A stretch of DNA of 64,000 nucleotides, from NCBI GenBank assembly GCA_013822765.1, contig PNKY01000007.1, positions 186,001 through 250,000 on the forward strand, in the 5' to 3' direction. The translations under genes and the position numbers were made by a program. Shown piece after piece: positions 43,577 to 51,019 of the stretch. Position 1 is the first letter of the stretch; each line of letters starts with the position of its first letter. The notes under the pieces were generated by a model that had not been told where the DNA came from, ran no database searches, and saw only the letters and a list, made by a program, of their open reading frames with translations. Source of the DNA: Rhodospirillum sp. (GTDB taxonomy: Bacteria > Pseudomonadota > Alphaproteobacteria > Dongiales > Dongiaceae).

Positions 43577-44188
43577 TTAAGGCGATACGGGGAGCGACTT
43601 GCCCCGCAACACAGCCGCGCGACGCAGCTCACGCAATGTCGCGTTGAAACCATGATGCTCGTTGCCTGCTAGGTTTAGCGGGCAGGAAGCAAGCCTCAAC
43701 ATCTGTTGCTCGACCATCCACGGTTCAGGATGCGCCATCCAGGCAACGAACGCATTGTCGGCCATCCATTCGTTCAGCCATTTCTAGCCATCGGTCGTAA
43801 GTGTCAGTCGTTCAGTCTTGCCGGTTGGTCGAAGCGGAAAGTCACTGACCTTCTCCAGCAGCACGCCTAACGTCTTGCGCAGCGTTGAGCCAGAAGCATT
43901 GCCGCGATAGTGGCCGTGGATGCGCCGACGAAGGTTCTGCTTTGTAGTAGGCTTGAACGCTTCATGTGGCGAGATACCGGTATACAGGAGTGTCAGTCCG
44001 TTCTGCTGGTGGCATCCATCCGATGGGACACCATCTGGCACTTCCTTGAAGAACCAAGCATATGCGCCGCGCTCTTTCGGCACTGGGCATGGCGTCGTCA
44101 GCACTTCCGACCGCCAGAAGACGCGCTGCGGAGATGTCAGCGCACGAACCACCTCGTTCATGTCGGCTGCGTCTACTGAAGCATTCAT
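43577..44188 (-). pseudogene. GIY-YIG-like nuclease gene interrupted by an in-frame TAG
   Basis: From ATG 44188 the minus strand encodes 134 residues with RGAYAWFF (GIY-like strand), LLYTGISP (YIG-like strand) and LRRRIHGHYRGNASGSTLR (conserved Arg). The frame meets TAG at 43786-43784 and then continues open and in the same frame: KWLNEWMADNAFVAWMAHPE, PWMVEQQMLRLASCPLNL and an HHGFNATLRELRRAA ending expected of the family. So one nonsense codon splits a gene of about 203 codons. It starts 6 nt after the stop of the RHH-cupredoxin-like gene and forms an operon with it. Confidence 0.78.
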
Positions 44189-44194
44189 CAGGCA

Positions 44195-44719
44195 TCACGC
44201 CGCAGCTTGAACGCTTATCCAGAAGCGTGCTGTCTGTCCGAAGTTGTGGTCGTAGATGCCCGCAGGCGTATCCAGATTGAAAGGCTGAGCCAGAACAACG
44301 TCTGAGAACGTGCCGGGATGTGTGTCGTTGGCAGCATGTGGGAACGGAGCGCCAGACGTGTGCAACCGATGGGGGACGTTGTCGTCGTTGTGGATGCGCA
44401 GAGTCTGCCCAACGACACCATTCACGGCAGTCTCGCGCGTGTTCCAAGGGTTAGAGCCTGTCCCCGCAGGAATGTGGAACTCGATCACGGCTGGTGGCTG
44501 TGCAGGGGTTTCGCCGATGTCCAGCTCACGTCGAAGGATGTTGTTCGGCGTCTCGCCGTGCGCTGAAGCCAACGAGATCAGGTAGGCGTATAGCTCGTCA
44601 TCGATCTCAATCGTGCGCAACAGCAAGCTACGCAACACGTCGGACGCAGACTGGCCCGTGCCCATGCCATGAGCCTTCAAGTAGTCGAAAACCTGGCTGT
44701 CTACTTGGATGGATTTCAC
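44195..44719 (-). CDS. Fusion of two SeqA-N-like ribbon-helix-helix units and a cupredoxin-like domain
   Basis: The 174-residue product starts at GTG 44719 (GGGAG upstream). An in-frame ATG at 44761 is the alternative. Residues 1-35, KSIQVDSQVFDYLKAHGMGT then GQSASDVLRSLL, and 36-68, TIEIDDELYAYLISLASAHG then ETPNNILRREL, each resemble the N-terminal domain of SeqA (TIEVDDELYSYIASH...SASDILRRML), which in SeqA mediates oligomerisation. Residues about 78-174 look cupredoxin-like: VGQTLRIHNDDNVPHRLHTS, PFPHAAND and GIYDHNFGQTARFWISV. Several His are present but no Cys, so a type-1 copper site is not complete. It is the first gene of an operon with the GIY-YIG gene. Domain calls are by eye. Confidence 0.65.
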   Translation of the reverse strand: MKSIQVDSQVFDYLKAHGMGTGQSASDVLRSLLLRTIEIDDELYAYLISLASAHGETPNNILRRELDIGETPAQPPAVIEFHIPAGTGSNPWNTRETAVNGVVGQTLRIHNDDNVPHRLHTSGAPFPHAANDTHPGTFSDVVLAQPFNLDTPAGIYDHNFGQTARFWISVQAAA

Positions 44720-44930
44720 GGCGGCTCCCGGGCGATGCGATAGGACCCAATCTTCCAGCAAAAATGGGGTCCCTGCCAGAGGCGATTAGTATTCCCCGAT
44801 GGGACCCAGGCGAATCCCATTTACCGGGGGGCGGGTGGCCCACTCCGTTGCCCTGAGCCGTTCCGGTTTCTCCAAAGCTTGCCGCAGCACCAAATCTGGC
44901 AGACAATGCGAAGCCTTCAGGAGAGCCGGC

Positions 44931-45238
44931 ATGCTTCTACGAAGACTGACGATCACGGCGGCTGTCTACGCGTTCGCACTCGGCCATAGCGCAGCGTGGC
45001 AGAGTCGCCAGTTCTGAAGCCTGTGCCACCCGGTGACGAGATCGAATGGGCGACTGTTGCGATCCAGGGTTTCACCGGGCACGAATGCGGCAGAGTAGTC
45101 GAAGCGAACTGTCTTCCCGATGGAACTATTCGGGCGAAGTGCGATGACGGCGAATTGTTCCGCATCTCATTCAGGGATGGAGCGCCGCTCGCCTGGAAGT
45201 GCGCTGAAGCTGATAAGCACGGCATCAAGGATTGCTAG
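44931..45238 (+). pseudogene. Small secreted protein gene with an apparent frameshift after the signal peptide
   Basis: ATG 44931, preceded by AGGAGAG, encodes MLLRRLTITAAVYAFALGHS, a clean signal peptide, then WQSRQF and stop. In another frame, from GTG 44996, an 80-residue segment follows: ESPVLKPVPPGDEIEW, then VVEANCLPDGTIRAKCDDGE and a C-terminal Cys. A one-base shift near 44990 would join them into a secreted protein of about 100 residues with several Cys. Alternatively the short downstream frame is used alone. I favour a broken gene. Confidence 0.5.
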
Positions 45239-45371
45239 CGAGTTCAGACTCGTTGACCGCTCTTCCTCTCCGCGAACTGTCTGACTGGATGATCGGCCGT
45301 TCATAAGCGAGATACCGGCGCGTGTCTGAGCTGGCGAGGTGTGAAGAAATCGGGCAAAGCTTTAAGTCGAG

Positions 45372-46907
45372 GTGCATCGCTCGAGTTGGCGCGAGGCGTT
45401 GCAGGTGGCGAATTTGCTTGCTCATCAAAAGCAGTATGTGCTCGGCCCGGCCGCGGTTCGCGTCCGGCCGGATTGGATCACTGCGGAAATCGCACAGGGC
45501 CTCGTTTTCTCCCACTGCCCTAAGCTGAGCGTCACGCGACTGCGCTCACGAGACGGCCGGCCATATCATCTCCTGGGTCTTGCCGTTCCGGCCGACGCAC
45601 CGGCATGCTCCATCGCAGAGGGAGTCGCCACCCGGCACTCGTCCGAGATCGAGAAGTGGAGCGCACGCTGGGCTGGCCGTTGGGCGCTGATCGCCACGGA
45701 TCGGTGTTTGCCGGATGCATCCTGCAGCCTGGGCGTGAACTATCGCCAGACCGAGACCGGCCTGTGGATTTCCAGCAGCGTCGCGCTGCTCGGCGAGCAT
45801 CTGCCGCATGTCGAACCGGCGCCGCGAATTCCCTGGCGCATCGCACACGTCAAGGGCATGGACTGGATCCCCGCCCCACTCACGACGAGGGAGGGGATCT
45901 ACAAGCTTCTGCCGCAGAGGACGATCGACCCTGTCAGCGGAACGCAACATCCGGTGCAATACAATCCACCTGCGGCGGCGACGGGCGACCTGGCCGCGCA
46001 ATTTGCATCGGCGCTCAAGATGGTGCTGGCGAATTGGGCGGGATGGGGGTTCGCTCAGACGCAGATCGGCCTCACGGCCGGGCTTGATACGCGTACCGTG
46101 CTGGCGGCAGCCTGCGCCGCGAACATCGATGTGCACGCCTACACCATTGGCACTCCGTACATGGAGAGACGAGACCGGGTGCTGCCGCCGCGCATAGCCG
46201 TGCTGGCCGGAGTTCCGCACCGGTTCGCGGTATTCCCGGCGGTCGATCCCGAAGACGCGGCGGCCAGGCGCGCAATCATCGCCGAGCATATGGACGGCGC
46301 AACGGCTCATCCGACCTTTGATCATCTGGCGCACCACGACCGGGGGGCGACGAACGGCCCTAGCTTGAGCGCCGCCAACGGCACGTGCTTCGAAGTCGGG
46401 CGATGTTTCTTCTGGCCCAGATTCGCGCGGTCAGGCCTCGCCGAGGCGCGCCCCACGGCGGATCAGGTGCTCGGCGCGTTTATGTTCCAATCGACCTGGC
46501 GGCCCGAGCCGATCGAACCGTGGAGAGAGGCCATTCAGCGCTGGCTCGATACTTTGTCCGACGACGTGTCGCTGGCGCCCGATTGGCGCGACCGCTTCCA
46601 CCTGGATCAGCGGCTGTGTTCCTGGAACTCGAACGTGCAGCGTTCCAACGACCTGCTCGATAGCACGACCTTCACTCCCGCCAACTGCCTCTGGATGTTC
46701 GATCTGCTGCTGCGGCCCGAGCCGCGCAGGAGAGAGATCGGAGCCTTGCAGAAAGAGGCGATCCGCCTGATGGCGCCACACCTGCTGCAGATACCGATCA
46801 ATCCGGAGCCGATGTCCGCGCGCATCAAGAGCCAGGCAAAAGCCATTCTTGGCCCGCGGGTCGTTCGCGCGCTGAAACCTCTTGCCAAGTCCATGGGCCT
46901 CAGGTGA
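45372..46907 (+). CDS. Asparagine-synthase-like ATP-dependent amide ligase (no glutaminase Cys)
   Basis: The 511-residue protein has, in the C-terminal half, the PP-loop of asparagine-synthase-type enzymes in the form LTAGLDTRTVLAAACAA (about 235-251). The N-terminal half resembles the beta layers of a glutaminase (Ntn) domain, yet has no Cys at position 2, so ammonia from glutamine is not expected. Proteins of this type occur in capsule or peptide-modification loci; here there is no such neighbour. The start GTG 45372 is uncertain. Base composition returns to high GC, unlike the 39.4-45 kb block. Confidence 0.65.
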   Translation: MHRSSWREALQVANLLAHQKQYVLGPAAVRVRPDWITAEIAQGLVFSHCPKLSVTRLRSRDGRPYHLLGLAVPADAPACSIAEGVATRHSSEIEKWSARWAGRWALIATDRCLPDASCSLGVNYRQTETGLWISSSVALLGEHLPHVEPAPRIPWRIAHVKGMDWIPAPLTTREGIYKLLPQRTIDPVSGTQHPVQYNPPAAATGDLAAQFASALKMVLANWAGWGFAQTQIGLTAGLDTRTVLAAACAANIDVHAYTIGTPYMERRDRVLPPRIAVLAGVPHRFAVFPAVDPEDAAARRAIIAEHMDGATAHPTFDHLAHHDRGATNGPSLSAANGTCFEVGRCFFWPRFARSGLAEARPTADQVLGAFMFQSTWRPEPIEPWREAIQRWLDTLSDDVSLAPDWRDRFHLDQRLCSWNSNVQRSNDLLDSTTFTPANCLWMFDLLLRPEPRRREIGALQKEAIRLMAPHLLQIPINPEPMSARIKSQAKAILGPRVVRALKPLAKSMGLR

Positions 46908-47122
46908 GGCACGATCTAGACCGCCACCTTGAGCTTGTTCATTTTCCGTTTCTCGCCAGGATTCTTTGAATACCTCTTTTCAGGTTTGCGTTTGCATCCT
47001 GTTTGGGTTCGTGTCGAACGACTCTGCGCTTCTCTTGGCAACGAACAGGTCGAACTCTGCGAGCTGACCCAGCAGCCTTCAGCCGATTTCTAGCGTCCGG
47101 ACGATATTGCGGACTTCCAGAA

Positions 47123-48109
47123 CTATATCCTAGTGCCACCACCTTCCGTGTAGGTCGCTCGCGGCGCGTTCATAAACCCCTTGTGACGTTCGATCTGAAA
47201 GGCATTGCGTTTCATTGTGTCTCGCAGTGGCGGAGCCTTGTTCAGGAACCGGTTGGTGCCTTTGATATTCCCACCTTTCCGGGCCCCCTCCCATGATAGC
47301 CAGGTTTCTGTCTCTAGATCGAACTCTGTCGAAGTGGCGCCAAGGGATTCGATCGTTCGCGTTGCACAAAGAATGGTCAGCTCCAGCGCGCGCGCCGCGA
47401 TTCCATTTTGCGAGGACAAGAGCGCCATGAAGTCGCCAATCTCGGAGTAAGACAAGGCGGGATGATGCTGTGTTGGCGCTACTTTGCTGCGTGCCGGCAG
47501 CAAATTGTCAAAATGTCCTCGCCACCTCGCAGGGTTTTCACCAGAACGATGCCCGCGGGTCTTTGCACGGTCGAGAATCTTTTCAATGCGACCTCGGACG
47601 CGTGATGCGGTCTCGGTTTTCACGGACCAGATCGGTTCCAGGATTTGCATGATCAAGCCGGTGTCGACGCTTGCAACAGGCAGAGCGCCGACCTTCGGAT
47701 AGGCGTAAGTCTCGAGACTGCTTCGCCACTGTTTCGCATGCTTGGAATTCTTCCAAGCGGGCGTATGGGCGTCGATATAGCTTTCTGCCTCCTCTCGAAA
47801 TGTAGGGAGATGCGCCGCGGCGGCGGCCACGGTGGCGCGCTGCGCCCGTTTGGCCTCGATCGGGTCGATACCCCGCTCCTTCTGCGCGCGGGCGCCACGG
47901 GCCGCTAGACGTGCCTCAGCAAGGCTGAGACTTGCAAAAGAGCCGAGGCCCATCTCGCGGGTTCGGCCGGCAAGTGTGAAACGGTATACCCAGGACTTCG
48001 CGCCGGCCCGGCCAACTTGGAGATAAAGTCCGGCGCCATCGGCGTGATAACCGGGCCGTTTCTCCCTCTCAACTTCCAAAGCTTTCAGCCGATTTACGAT
48101 AGTAGGCAT
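47123..48109 (-). CDS. P4-type tyrosine integrase, C-terminally truncated
   Basis: The 328-residue product starts MPTIVNRLKALEVEREKRPG, with the DUF4102-type arm-binding domain (YHADGAGLYLQVGRAGAKSW), then the core-binding domain (TFREEAESYIDAHTPAWKNS). The catalytic domain begins normally and includes the first catalytic Arg (LTILCATRTIESLGA). After about residue 270 it loses the family pattern and stops without the His-x-x-Arg box or the active-site Tyr; intact relatives have about 390-420 residues. It points away from the tRNA-Ser, 149 bp from it, at the expected place. It probably can no longer catalyse excision. Confidence 0.83.
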   Translation of the reverse strand: MPTIVNRLKALEVEREKRPGYHADGAGLYLQVGRAGAKSWVYRFTLAGRTREMGLGSFASLSLAEARLAARGARAQKERGIDPIEAKRAQRATVAAAAAHLPTFREEAESYIDAHTPAWKNSKHAKQWRSSLETYAYPKVGALPVASVDTGLIMQILEPIWSVKTETASRVRGRIEKILDRAKTRGHRSGENPARWRGHFDNLLPARSKVAPTQHHPALSYSEIGDFMALLSSQNGIAARALELTILCATRTIESLGATSTEFDLETETWLSWEGARKGGNIKGTNRFLNKAPPLRDTMKRNAFQIERHKGFMNAPRATYTEGGGTRI

Positions 48110-48196
48110 CTGTCCGCCGAACCCATGCCGTTACCCATAAGGTGGATTGTGCCGGACGACTAGGGATGCTTCTAGACGTATGATGCGGCAGAAATC

Positions 48197-48215
48197 GCTG
48201 CGCCGCAGGCGCAGC
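48197..48215 (-). terminator. Hairpin downstream of the tRNA-Ser gene
   Basis: GCTGCGCC at 48197-48204 and GGCGCAGC at 48208-48215 form an 8-bp stem with a 3-nt loop. On the minus strand it is followed by GATTTCTG, a weak T-rich tail, about 45 nt after the tRNA 3' end. The sequence belongs to the island side of the junction. Confidence 0.4.
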
Positions 48216-48258
48216 TTGCGTATGTCTAAACTGCCTCGGACAGCGTTGGAAAGGTAGA

Positions 48259-48275
48259 TGGCGGAGGGAGTGGGA
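48259..48275. repeat. Right attachment site (attR) within tRNA-Ser
   Basis: This 17-bp segment is identical to 17801-17817 and coincides with the tRNA 3' end including CCA. Confidence 0.88.
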
Positions 48276-48351
48276 TTCGAACCCACGATACGGTTTTTGG
48301 CCGTATACGCACTTTCCAGGCGCGCGCCTTCAACCGCTCGGCCATCCCTCC
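48259..48351 (-). tRNA. tRNA-Ser (anticodon GGA)
   Basis: On the minus strand the gene runs from GGAGGGATGGC (48351) to TCCCTCCGCCA (48259). The acceptor arms GGAGGGA and TCCCTCC pair fully, with discriminator G and encoded CCA. The D-arm is GCCGAGCGGTTGAAGGC and the anticodon loop CTGGAAA gives GGA. A long variable arm (GTATACGG/CCGTAT) and GTTCGAATC in the T-loop are typical of class II serine tRNAs. It reads UCC/UCU codons. Its last 17 nt are the island attachment site, and the intact gene is retained at this end. Confidence 0.95.
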
Positions 48352-48539
48352 GCAAGCCGCCTGGAACGGCGCGGAACCTAGCCAACGGGGGCGCGCAACG
48401 CAACACCCGAAGTTGGCCGGTGCGGGCGCTGGCGGGGCCGGCTAGACTCCTGAAAACGGTAGATTTTCCTCAAATCGGGCCCAGTCCGAGCCCAACGAGA
48501 CTGGTGCCGAATCGGCCGGTCCACGCTATACTCGCCGCC

Positions 48540-48815
48540 ATGTCGCCACTGCGCATCGCTGGGTTCACCCTGATCGCCATTGCGTGCCTGTTCGCCTTCG
48601 CGAGTCTTTACTACGCGGTGATCGGCGTCGACGGCGGCCTCTCCCTGTACGATGTCTTGTACAAGTTCCTGCCCGCCATCCCCAACTGGTTGCAGCGCTA
48701 CATGTGGGCCGGCCTGTGGAACGGCCTCTACATCATCCTGGTCCAGCCGGCCTGGGTCGTGGTCGGCATCATCGGCCTGCTGTGCATCGGCCTCGGCAGG
48801 AAGCACGTCGAATAG
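48540..48815 (+). CDS. Small membrane protein of unknown function
   Basis: The 91-residue protein starts MSPLRIAGFTLIAIACLFAF. It has two hydrophobic segments, about 7-29 and 60-83, separated by a loop with LYDVLYKFLPAIPNWLQRY. ATG 48540 was chosen because the hydrophobic segment follows at once; further upstream the frame runs through the tRNA. It is convergent with lepA, 18 bp away. Families of this size and layout are common and unnamed in alphaproteobacteria. It belongs to the core side of the island junction. Confidence 0.7.
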   Translation: MSPLRIAGFTLIAIACLFAFASLYYAVIGVDGGLSLYDVLYKFLPAIPNWLQRYMWAGLWNGLYIILVQPAWVVVGIIGLLCIGLGRKHVE

Positions 48816-48833
48816 CCGACGGTCCGATCCGCC

Positions 48834-50636
48834 TCAGTTGTCGTGCATCTTGAGGGCGGCGATGAAGGCCGATTGCGGGATGTCGACATTGCCGTACTGC
48901 CGCATCCGCTTCTTGCCTTCCTTCTGCTTGTCCAGCAGCTTGCGCTTGCGGCTGATGTCGCCGCCGTAGCACTTGGCGGTCACGTCCTTGCGCAGCGCCG
49001 AGATGGTTTCGCGCGCGATCACCTTGGCGCCGATCGCCGCCTGCACCGCGATCTTGAACAGCTGGCGTGGGATCAGGTCCTTCAGCTTCACGCACAGCGT
49101 GCGGCCGCGCGCTTCCGCCTGGCTGCGATGCACGATGCAGGACAGCGCATCGACCGGATCGCCGTTGACCAGGATGTTGAGCTTGACCAGGTCGCCTTCC
49201 TGGTAGTTGTCGAGGTGATAGTCGAAGCTGGCATAGCCGCTGCTGATCGATTTCAGGCGGTCGTAGAAATCGAACACCACCTCGTTGAGCGGCAGCTTGT
49301 AGACCACCATGGCGCGGTTTCCGGCATAGGTCAGGTCGGTCTGGGTGCCGCGCCGCTCCTCGCACAATTTCAGGATCGCGCCCAGGAACTCGTCGGGCAC
49401 CAGGATGGTCGCCTTGATCCACGGCTCCTCGATGTGCTCGATCTTCATCGGGTCGGGCATGTCGGCGGGGTTGTGCATCTCCATCATGGTGCCGTCGACC
49501 TGGTGGATCTTGTAGACCACGCTGGGCGCGGTGGTGATGAGGTCGAGGTTGAACTCGCGCTCCAGCCGCTCCTGGATGATCTCGAGATGCAGCAGCCCCA
49601 GGAATCCGCAGCGGAAGCCGAAGCCGAGCGCCGCGCTGGTTTCCATCTCATAATGGAAGCTGGCGTCGTTGAGATGCAGCTTGGCCAGGCTGTCGCGCAG
49701 GCTCTCGAAATCCGCGGCGTCGACCGGGAACAGGCCGCAGAACACCACCGGCACGCTCGGCTTGAAGCCGGGCAGGGCGGCGGCGGTCGGCCGGCGCTCT
49801 TCGGTCACGGTGTCGCCGATCTTGCAATCGGCCACCGCCTTGATGCCGGCGGTGATGAAGCCGACCTCGCCGGGGCCCAGTTCTCCCATGGTCTCGGCCT
49901 TGGGCGTGAATACGCCCACCCGCTCCACGTCGTAGGTGGAGCCGTTGGACATCATCTTGATGACCTGCTTGGCCTTCAGCTTGCCGTCGACCACCCGCAC
50001 CAGGATGATGACGCCGAGATAGGCGTCGTACCAGCTGTCGATCAGCATCGCCTTCAGCGGCGCATTCTCGTCGCCCTTGGGCGCGGGCAGGCGCTCCACC
50101 ACCGCCTCCAGCACGTCGCCGATGTTGAGCCCGGTCTTGGCCGAGATCTCCACCGCGTGGCTGGCGTCGATGCCGATCACGTCCTCGATCTGCTGCTTCA
50201 CGCGCTCCGGTTCGGCGGCGGGCAAGTCGATCTTGTTGAGCACAGGCACGATCTCATGATGATTGTCGATCGCCTGGTAGACGTTGGCGAGGGTCTGCGC
50301 CTCGACGCCCTGGCTGGCGTCGACCACCAGCAGCGAGCCTTCGCACGCCGCAAGGCAGCGGCTGACCTCGTACGCGAAGTCGACATGGCCGGGCGTGTCC
50401 ATCAGGTTCAGCTGATAGGTCTCGCCGTTCTTGGCCTTGTAGGTGAGGCGCACGGTCTGCGCCTTGATGGTGATGCCGCGCTCGCGCTCGATGTCCATCG
50501 AGTCGAGCACCTGCTCCTTCATCTCGCGGTCGGTCAGGCCGCCGCACGCCTGGATCAGGCGGTCGGCGAGCGTGGACTTGCCATGGTCGATGTGGGCGAT
50601 GATCGAGAAATTGCGGATGTGGGCGAGATCGGTCAT
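48834..50636 (-). CDS. lepA: Elongation factor 4 (LepA), back-translocase GTPase
   Basis: The 600-residue protein has the usual LepA length. G-domain motifs are clear: AHIDHGKST (G1), RGITIKAQ (G2), DTPGHVDF (G3) and NKIDLP (G4). The LepA-specific C-terminal domain ends [20 protein letters not shown] with VDIPQSAFI. It binds the ribosome at the membrane or cytosol and helps rescue or initiate translation under stress. The start ATG at 50636 directly precedes the invariant [13 protein letters not shown]. It is a normal core gene and a good anchor for the right flank. Confidence 0.98.
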   Translation of the reverse strand: MTDLAHIRNFSIIAHIDHGKSTLADRLIQACGGLTDREMKEQVLDSMDIERERGITIKAQTVRLTYKAKNGETYQLNLMDTPGHVDFAYEVSRCLAACEGSLLVVDASQGVEAQTLANVYQAIDNHHEIVPVLNKIDLPAAEPERVKQQIEDVIGIDASHAVEISAKTGLNIGDVLEAVVERLPAPKGDENAPLKAMLIDSWYDAYLGVIILVRVVDGKLKAKQVIKMMSNGSTYDVERVGVFTPKAETMGELGPGEVGFITAGIKAVADCKIGDTVTEERRPTAAALPGFKPSVPVVFCGLFPVDAADFESLRDSLAKLHLNDASFHYEMETSAALGFGFRCGFLGLLHLEIIQERLEREFNLDLITTAPSVVYKIHQVDGTMMEMHNPADMPDPMKIEHIEEPWIKATILVPDEFLGAILKLCEERRGTQTDLTYAGNRAMVVYKLPLNEVVFDFYDRLKSISSGYASFDYHLDNYQEGDLVKLNILVNGDPVDALSCIVHRSQAEARGRTLCVKLKDLIPRQLFKIAVQAAIGAKVIARETISALRKDVTAKCYGGDISRKRKLLDKQKEGKKRMRQYGNVDIPQSAFIAALKMHDN

Positions 50637-50855
50637 TTGGCCGGCTGTGGAAAACGTAAACGCGCCGCACCATAGGGGCTGAGACGAGCAAGATCAACGG
50701 GCGGATTTGCCCATTATTTCAAAGTCTTGTCGTCCTAGCGGCGAGTCGCGCCTGTGACGGCGCGCACACCTCGGCCTGTCCGTGAGAACCGGCGATGCCG
50801 CCCGGTCGACGGAGTGAGCGAAGGGTTCACCCCACCCTTCCAATGCCCTACCCCC

Positions 50856-50888
50856 AGCGGCCCGCCTGTTCCCTCCAGGCGGGCCGCT
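50856..50888 (+). terminator. 13-bp perfect hairpin with T-rich tail
   Basis: AGCGGCCCGCCTG at 50856-50868 pairs with CAGGCGGGCCGCT at 50876-50888 across 7 nt, followed by TCCCGTTTGTG on the plus strand. It has the shape of a rho-independent terminator, although no plus-strand gene ends before it. It may therefore act as an attenuator for the 51020 gene. Confidence 0.55.
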
Positions 50889-50926
50889 TCCCGTTTGTGC
50901 GTTGCACGCCTTCCGCTGTGATCGAT

Positions 50927-50952
50927 CGCACCCTCACGTCGCCGTGTTCGAA
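50927..50952 (+). promoter_or_regulatory. Conserved leader element, copy 1
   Basis: CGCACCCTCACGTCGCCGTG then TTCGAA matches 52166-52191 at 24 of 26 positions, and the two genes downstream are paralogues. Further shared pieces follow: CGACGG, GGGGA...CCCC and AAGGAGCGTG before the start codons. Confidence 0.55.
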
Positions 50953-51019
50953 ACATCCGACGGCTCCTTGCGACGGAGCGGGCAGGGGATTGGCCCCAAG
51001 GCAATCGAAGGAGCGTGTC

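Larger units (their letters stand above)
17801..48275. mobile_element. tRNA-Ser-integrated genomic island, about 30.5 kb, with degraded integrase
   Basis: The element is bounded by a perfect 17-bp direct repeat, one copy being the 3' end of the tRNA-Ser(GGA) gene. A P4-type tyrosine integrase (47123-48109, minus) lies 149 bp from the intact tRNA, the classic arrangement for integrative islands. Contents: double-PAP2 phosphatase, four adenylate cyclases and a relic, a sulfatase fragment, lipoprotein, two transglutaminases, phospholipase D, antiporter, SIR2 gene, GIY-YIG gene, RHH-cupredoxin-like gene and an asparagine-synthase-like gene. All eleven palindromic repeats noticed in the window are inside. 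The truncated integrase suggests it can no longer excise by itself. It may be composite, because the 39.4-45 kb block differs in base composition. Confidence 0.85.
50637..51019. other. Divergent intergenic region upstream of lepA and the first secreted protein gene
   Basis: The 383-bp gap holds a strong hairpin (50856-50888), the first copy of a conserved leader (50927-50952), and, next to the downstream gene, GGGGATTGGCCCC and the Shine-Dalgarno GAAGGAG. No gene is seen. Confidence 0.6.

Noticed and set aside
48843..50675. Very long open frame antisense to lepA
   Set aside because: It mirrors lepA codon structure in a GC-rich genome, its translation is Ala/His/Asp/Arg-rich without domains, and lepA is unambiguous.
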